From: Flavobacteriales bacterium
Lineage (GTDB): Bacteria > Bacteroidota > Bacteroidia > Flavobacteriales > BACL11
NCBI GenBank assembly: GCA_018675825.1
Contig: JABGXK010000269.1
Span: forward strand, 1 to 5,242
Direction of reading: 5' to 3'
Length of the DNA stretch: 5,242 bases
The position numbers and the translations under genes are program-made. How positions within the stretch are numbered: the stretch's first letter is position 1; every line of letters starts with the position of its first letter. Positions 1-5,242 of the stretch are shown here, one piece after another. The notes under the pieces were generated by a model, which was not told where the DNA came from, did not search any database, and was given only the letters and a program-made list of their open reading frames with translations.

Positions 1-1
1 T

Positions 2-1111
2 GGATTTGTTGGTGGAGCTCCAATAAAAATTGGTGGAAAACTATTACAAGCTGTTGGAGGTGGAGTTGTAAGAGCAACTGGAAGACAAAGTATAAATCAA
101 GTAACAAGTAAAATGTTAAAAAAGGGAGCGCAACTTGGAGTTAAAAAAGATACTGCAAGAGAAATTACTAATCATTATGCAAATATAGCTAGAAAAGCAC
201 AATCAGATGTAAGTTTTAGAAAAACATTTGGTGAGAAAGCTACTCAATTATTAACTAATTATACAGATGATGCTGTGCAAATGGGTAAGATAAGTTCAGC
301 TGAATCTGTTGCAATTAGAAAAATGTTTGGAGAAAATTATTTAAATAGACCTATGCAAGATTTCATAGGTTTAATGGGAACTAGAATGGCAAATCCTAGA
401 CTTGCAAAAGTTGCTGGTTCATTTTTAAATGAATCTATTATGTTTGCTATGATTGATACAATTTTTGAAGGTGTAACTATGGTAGAAGACCAACACTTTG
501 ACTGGACACGTCCAGTATGGGGTGCTTTTACTGGAGCTGTATTCTCTCAATTACAATGGTTAAATCCAGTTGGTAAAGGTGCTAAGTGGAAACTTGATTT
601 TAGAGCAGGTGTAAGAAGTGCTTTTAGTAAAAAACCAGAATATCATACATGGAGTGATAAGCAATTACAAGGAACTGGTAGATTCTTTGGTGAGTCACTT
701 AAAAGGTTTGGAAAAGAAGGAAATCAAAACTATATGGTAAATATAGAAGGTAAAAGTATTAATCTAAAATCTGATGATATTTTAAAACAAGCTACTTTCA
801 AATTTGGAGGACAGCAACAAGGTAGAGATGCTTTAGTTAGATATTTTGAAGCTAATAGAAAAATGTTTGGTAAAGAAATTATGAAGGCATCTACAATGGA
901 AGCTCTTACTAATATACCAAAAAATTGGTTTAGAATGGCTGCTGGAGGTGTTGCTTTTAACGCTCACACTCTTGCAGAAATGGCTTTACATGGAACAGAG
1001 CCAGGATTTCATGATATGTTACCACACTTTCTTATTGGAGCCTTCTTGCAACTAGGTAAAAATCCAGCTAGTTTTGATTTAGATTCTCAGAGTATGAATC
1101 AACTTCGTAGT
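2..1111 (+). other. Protein region: Gly/Ala-rich, partly hydrophobic N-terminal part (residues 1-370)
   Basis: The first 30 residues are rich in Gly, Val and Ala (for example LLQAVGGGVVRATG). Three further segments stand out from the charged remainder. Residues 141-160 include ESIMFAMIDTIFEGVTM. Residues 168-190 carry W168 and W173 followed by GAFTGAVFSQLQWLNPVG. Residues 309-352 run from NWFRMAAGGVAF through HDMLPHFLIGAFLQLG. None is a clean 20-residue transmembrane helix, but they are more hydrophobic than anything later in the window. Internal virion proteins that are ejected with phage DNA often carry Gly/Ala-rich, membrane-active stretches in their N-terminal half, so a role in crossing or anchoring to the host envelope is possible. 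That role is inference; the composition is seen directly. Confidence 0.5.
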
Positions 1112-4100
1112 AATTTAAAAATGCTTGGAGTAGATGTAAAACAATTAAATTACGTTCCTTCTCTTGCTAGAACTCCTAATAGATTTAATACTGGTATAAA
1201 CAAATCAACTCATCCAGAAACATTGAAAGCCTATGAAGAACTTGGAATGGGAAGTGATGTAATCGAAGCAACTGAAGGAAGACTTGTAAAAGGTGAAACA
1301 AGCATTGAAAGACAAGGCAATGCAAAATATGACAAAATTTCACAAAGAATGCATTTAGCATTTCGTCATGGAAAAAATCCAAATAATATAAGTACAAAAG
1401 AAGCTCAAAAACTTGTAGAAATTTTTGAAGCAGAAACTGGAGTTAAAAGAATAGAAGATTATGATAGACACTTTGATTCATTAGCTGTTGAAAATACTGC
1501 TGTATTAGAAAGAACATTACCTGATATTGTTAAACAAATAATGATGGCTGATAAAGGACAAGAACTTGGATTTATAGAAAAAACTAATAAAGATGATAAA
1601 GTAATAATTCAAGGACCTGAAAGTATATATCCTGCTGAAGCAATTATTAAATTAGCCAGAGAAGGAAAACTTGATTTTATAAAAGATGCTGAAGGTAATG
1701 TGATTAAAGATGGTGAATTAGCAGAAGCAAAATTATTAGAAACATTTGATGGGTATTCTAATATTTTTAATACAAGTAAATTTTTAAATGCTACTGATAG
1801 ACTCCCCATTGGAGAAGGTAGTAGAGAAGTTAAAACATTAGAAACTATAAAAGATATTTATGAATCTATAACTACTGCTGAAGCTAATATAAATAGTGCA
1901 TATCCAAGTAAAATGTCTTATTCAAATGCTTTTACATTTAGTGCAAACGCTGGAGATTATATTGGAATACTTGCACAAAATATGTCTATAAAAAATTCAA
2001 GAATGATTCAAAATATTTTTAGTAAAGAATTTAGTGGAAGAAACAAATTAATTTCTTTTATGAGAGAAGTTGGTATTCTTGAAGGAGATATAGTTAATCC
2101 TAAATTATTAAAAAATATTGAAAACATTGAATTTACAAAAGAAGATATAGAAAGTCTTCCAGAATCTGAAAGAGAATCTAGACCATCTGAGCTTAAACGT
2201 GGATTAAAAAAGATATTACAATTACAATCTGTTACTGGAGGATATGAAAGGTCTGAAGGAGTAGACCCAAAAAAAATTACAATAGAAAATGCAGAAAAAT
2301 TAATAGGATTTATTTCTAAACAAGGTTTAATAGATATTCATAAACTTTCAGAACATGTTCATCAAGAAACTATAAATTTTATTATAAGAGATAAGATTGG
2401 TTCTTCTAATTTACAAATGTATGAAATGAGTGTATTTTTTAAAATATCAGAAGCAGGAATGGCTAGTTTTAATTTAGATATGAAATCAGGTCGTCAAGGT
2501 TTTGATATAAAATTATTGGATGAAGCCTTTGTTCCAGAAAATCTTAAATCAGAAGCTAACGATTATAATAATTTTGCTAGACAAATTATTCAAAAAAGTG
2601 GTGGATTAATAGAATCAGCTGGTAAGCAAGTTGTTCAAAATCAATATGATATTCTTGCATTAGCAAACTTAATACCTAAAAATTCAAAAGATGGTACATT
2701 TAATATAGATAAAGCTCAAGAACATCTAGAGGAATTTTTCAAGATACTTCCTACAAATAGTCAAATATTAAATGATGTAGCTCAATATAGTTTAGAAGGC
2801 AATTCTGGTGAAATTCTTAATTGGCTATTAAGGTCTGGAGTAATGAAATATGATAGTAATTCTAGCAAAAAATATGAATTAAATCCTAAAAAATTTACAG
2901 AAGCATTAAAAGTTCAATTACAAAATAAAATAAAAAAAGATGGTTTTGATGATAATTATATAAAAAATACAATTGCAACAGAAGAGCAAATTGCTAGAGC
3001 TGCTCATGGTGACGAAAGATTTATGATAGCGTCAGATTCAAAATTTGACATGAATACATTTTTAGAAAAGTATAATATTGATGGTGTAGATTATTCTGTT
3101 CAAAGTAAAGAAAGTAAAAGAGAAGCATTTGATAGTTTGTTTTTATCTGAATTAAATGCTCCAGAGCTTAGAATACCAGCTGCTCAAATTGTAGAAAATG
3201 TTTTAAAAAGAATAGAAGTCAAAAATACTACTACTGGTAAGTATGAAAAATTTCTAGATATGAAAGGCTCAAGAACTGAATATTATGAACTTCATAAAGA
3301 AATTGTTGGTGATTTAGTTAAATTAATTGCTAGTCAATATAATACAAGAAAAGTTAATGTTTTTAAGTTTGAAAATGGTCAGTTAAGAGAAAAAAGTGAA
3401 TTTCAACAAGAAACAAGATTAAATAGTCTTTATAGAGAATTAGAATTATCTCATGTAAATATTGAAAAAGAAGTTGTCGGATATGAGTTTTATGGAAATA
3501 AACTTAGAAGAGTATTTAGAAATATATTTGAAAATAGTTCTGATTTACCATCTGAATATAGAGCTCCAATAGCAAAAGATATGATTGAACTAAAAAAGCA
3601 ATTAAAATTAAGAGAAAGTGTTTTTGGATTAACTAATTCTGGTGGAATGATAATTATACAAGTATCTAAAGATACATCTCCAATTGCTGTAGCATCTCAA
3701 AATTTACCTAATATGCATCCTAAATATATTGAATTCGCAGATTGGGCTTTAAAACAAAAAAATATTAATAGAGAAGTTAAAGACCAAATATTTGAAATAA
3801 CTGAAAAAATTAAAGACCCAACTAAAGATGTCGATGGTGTAGCAATAGGAAAACCAACTAACAATGATTATAGATATATGTTATCACAACTTGTATTTAA
3901 TGATATGTTAAGAGGTAATAAAAAAATATCAGAGTTAGAAAACTTTCTTAATGGATTTGATGTAAGTAAAACTATGGGTCGTATAAAACTATACGATTCT
4001 AAAAACTTTGTTAAACATGACAGACAACTACTAAGTAGTATGATGGAACTTTATAAAAAAGAATTCAGAGATAAAGATACATTTGAAGCAATTGGAAAAA

Positions 4101-5242
4101 TAATGAAACAAGATGGTTTCAATATTGCTATATGGAATGATAAAGACTATGCAAATATCAAAACAGAAACTGCAGATATATTAAAGAAAAATGGATTTAG
4201 CCAAGAAAAAATAGATAATTTTCTTAATAATCAAATTGGAGAAGCTCATGAAGGAGTATCATCTTTTGATAGTATTGCCTTAGTCCCAAGAAGAATAATG
4301 AGATATTCTCACGCAATGATGGGTAATAATCCAAATTCTACTAATCCAGTAAAACCTGCTATTTCTTCTGGTGGAAGAAGTGGTCAACTTTTACTTGGTA
4401 AAACTTTGCTTGTTTATGATAAATCTTTAGATTCATTTTTTGAAACAAATCCTAGTGTTGACGTTTTATTAACATCAACTGGTGCAAAAGCTTTTAATAA
4501 AGGAACTTTAAGAGATGGTTTAGATACAAGTGTTATTAATAAATCATTTAAAGAACTTAATAGAAAAGTTCCAATAGGAAACCAAAAAATAAGAAAAATA
4601 CCAATTGATGCTCTTGGGTTTAAACCAGAAGTTGATAAACTTGTTAAAGATGCTGCTGAATCTACTAGTGATTATAATTATATGCGAGAATCTGAATCTA
4701 GAGATATGTTTAATGAAAACTATCGTGATGATATTATAGCTGCTGTTGATGGAATGAAAACAATAACTCAAGACCCAATTAGAATAAGAGATTTTGTTTT
4801 AAGAATGTTTGGAGAAAATGCTTTTAGTGTTAATCCAGAATCTGGTGGTAGTCAACACTTATCTAATTTATATATGTTTTCTTCTATGCATAGAGACGCT
4901 AATCCAATGTCTTATAGTGAAAATATTGTTAAAAATAAAATATACAATCATTTTGTAAATTCAATTTTAAATGGAAAAAGAAGTACTACAAAGTTAAAAA
5001 ATGGAACTGAAGTCAGATATGGAGGTCAAGCACCTATTATACAAGCTACTGGTGAGCAATATAGATTAAAACCTACAGTTGTAAATCAAGATGGTGCAAT
5101 GGAATTGCGTGGAGAAATGATGATTGGTGCTCATGAAAAAAGTGTAAGTGTTTCTGATATTATTAAAAGCGGAAGACAAATGATTTTTGTTGATGGGGCA
5201 AAAACAATAAACCCAAGAGAATTTTTTGGAAAATATAAAGAA
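2..5242 (+). CDS. Giant multidomain phage-type protein, partial at both ends; possible virion RNA-polymerase-like protein
   Basis: A single frame stays open for 1747 codons, about 200 kDa of protein, with no start or stop in the window. The visible sequence begins GFVGGAPIKIGG and ends REFFGKYKE. In DNA of about 30% G+C, stop codons are frequent by chance and interrupt the other frames, so this is certainly coding. Codon use is uniform throughout: AGA for Arg with only a few CGT, TTA/CTT for Leu, and A/T-ending codons. Nothing suggests a frameshift or fusion. The order is a Gly/Ala-rich, partly hydrophobic N-terminal region (residues 1-370), a long charged helical middle (371-1200), and a more motif-rich C-terminal region (1200-1747). 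No cysteine is encoded. Size, composition and lack of introns or stops fit the giant proteins of tailed phages. The C-terminal blocks resemble the region upstream of the catalytic barrel in giant phage RNA-polymerase-like proteins, but no catalytic motif is inside the window. Alternatives are an ejected internal virion protein without enzyme activity, or a polyvalent protein of another mobile element. Coding status is near certain; function is not. Confidence 0.97.
1112..3598 (+). other. Protein region: long charged, mainly helical middle without recognised domains (residues 371-1199)
   Basis: About 830 residues dominated by Lys, Glu, Asn, Ile, Leu and Ser, with few Gly, Pro or Trp and no cysteine. 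Stretches such as ESLPESERESRPSELKRGLK and EQIARAAHGDERFM look like surface helices and linkers. I recognise no nucleotide-binding P-loop, protease triad, lysozyme or transglycosylase motif, nor tandem repeats. The frame and codon use continue unchanged on both sides, so this belongs to the same polypeptide and is not a separate gene. Its role cannot be read from sequence. It may be a structural scaffold or several diverged helical domains. Confidence 0.55.
3599..5242 (+). other. Protein region: motif-rich C-terminal part, candidate RNA-polymerase-like pre-barrel region (residues 1200-1747)
   Basis: Strand-like blocks begin here, starting with SGGMIIIQVSKDTSPIAVAS (about 1213-1232). The next blocks, in order, are a helix ending FNDMLRGNKK (1299-1308) followed by GFDVSKTMGRI (1319-1328); FDSIALVPRRIMRYSH (1422-1437); KPAISSGGRSGQLLLGKTLL (1451-1470); VDVLLTSTGAKAF (1486-1498); SSMHRDANPMSYSENIV (1627-1643); GGQAPIIQATGEQYRLKP (1674-1691); and RGEMMIGAHE (1703-1712). 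From memory of family patterns, giant phage RNA-polymerase-like proteins (crAss-like and jumbo phages) show a similar succession. It consists of a helix with N-x-x-L-x-G, a loop with Lys/Arg and Gly, an aromatic/basic segment, a 'kP...l.K' block, a 'D.....SA.K' block, a 'GG...Q' block and a short 'aE.m' strand, then the barrel with DxDxD. The barrel is not in this window. No alignment was made, so this is a hypothesis. Confidence 0.38.

Noticed and set aside
1185..1397. 70-codon open frame on the opposite strand beginning MYLYYLDFF
   Set aside because: It starts from a TTG, has no credible ribosome site, is Phe/Leu/His-biased as expected for the antisense of Lys/Glu-rich codons, and lies fully inside the long + strand gene.
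1609..1809. 66-codon open frame on the opposite strand beginning MGSLSVAF
   Set aside because: It is entirely antisense to the giant gene, resembles no known family, and its composition is what the complement of AT-rich codons gives.
3827..3838. DVDG (residues 1276-1279) as a polymerase DxDxD-type metal site
   Set aside because: Only two Asp are present, it sits in a Lys-rich linker, and it precedes the blocks that should come before the catalytic barrel, so it is unlikely to be the active site.
4370..4408. GGRSGQLLLGKTLL as a P-loop (Walker A) nucleotide-binding site
   Set aside because: The G-x-x-x-x-G-K-T pattern is met by chance (G1461 to K1467-T1468), but no preceding hydrophobic strand or Walker B motif follows, and a block with a conserved Lys fits the surrounding pattern better.
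4544..4771. 75-codon open frame on the opposite strand beginning MSYCFHSIN
   Set aside because: It starts from a TTG and is an Ile/Ser/Phe-rich antisense shadow with no motif or regulatory signal.
2..5242. Stop-codon reassignment (recoded phage)
   Set aside because: No in-frame TAA, TAG or TGA occurs in the open frame, so there is no evidence for recoding.
2..5242. CRISPR array, tRNA, attachment site, insertion sequence or internal promoter/terminator
   Set aside because: No regularly spaced direct repeats, cloverleaf, terminal inverted repeats or GC-rich hairpin with a T-run was seen, and the whole window is coding. AT-rich -10-like strings are expected by chance.

Overview
The window lies entirely inside one very large protein-coding gene on the + strand. 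Reading from base 2, all 1747 codons to base 5242 are sense codons. No in-frame stop appears, and neither the true start nor the true stop is inside the window. The gene is therefore longer than 5.24 kb and is cut at both edges. There is no intergenic space, RNA gene, promoter, terminator, CRISPR array or insertion sequence that I can support.

The DNA is strongly AT-rich (about 30% G+C by eye). Codon use matches: Arg is almost always AGA, Leu mostly TTA or CTT, and third positions are A or T. One unbroken, mostly helical, Lys/Glu/Asn/Ile-rich protein of this size, with no enzyme signature in its first two thirds, is typical of the giant multidomain proteins of tailed phages, either packaged in the virion or encoded next to the structural genes. 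I infer an AT-rich tailed phage, a prophage, or a metagenomic (for example aquatic) viral contig. The host cannot be told from this window.

Layout by residue of the open frame (residue n begins at base 3n-1). Residues 1-370 contain a Gly/Ala-rich start and several moderately hydrophobic, Trp/Phe/His-containing segments that could touch a membrane. Residues 371-1200 are a long, charged, mainly helical stretch without recognisable motifs. Residues 1200-1747 are different: shorter helices alternate with strand-like and Gly/Pro-containing blocks. Their order resembles, from memory of family patterns, the part of giant phage RNA-polymerase-like proteins that precedes the catalytic double-psi beta-barrel. 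The catalytic DxDxD loop of that family would lie just past the right edge, so this assignment is a testable inference and not a demonstrated function.

The 1747-residue frame contains no cysteine codon at all. The short open frames on the opposite strand look like by-products of this gene.
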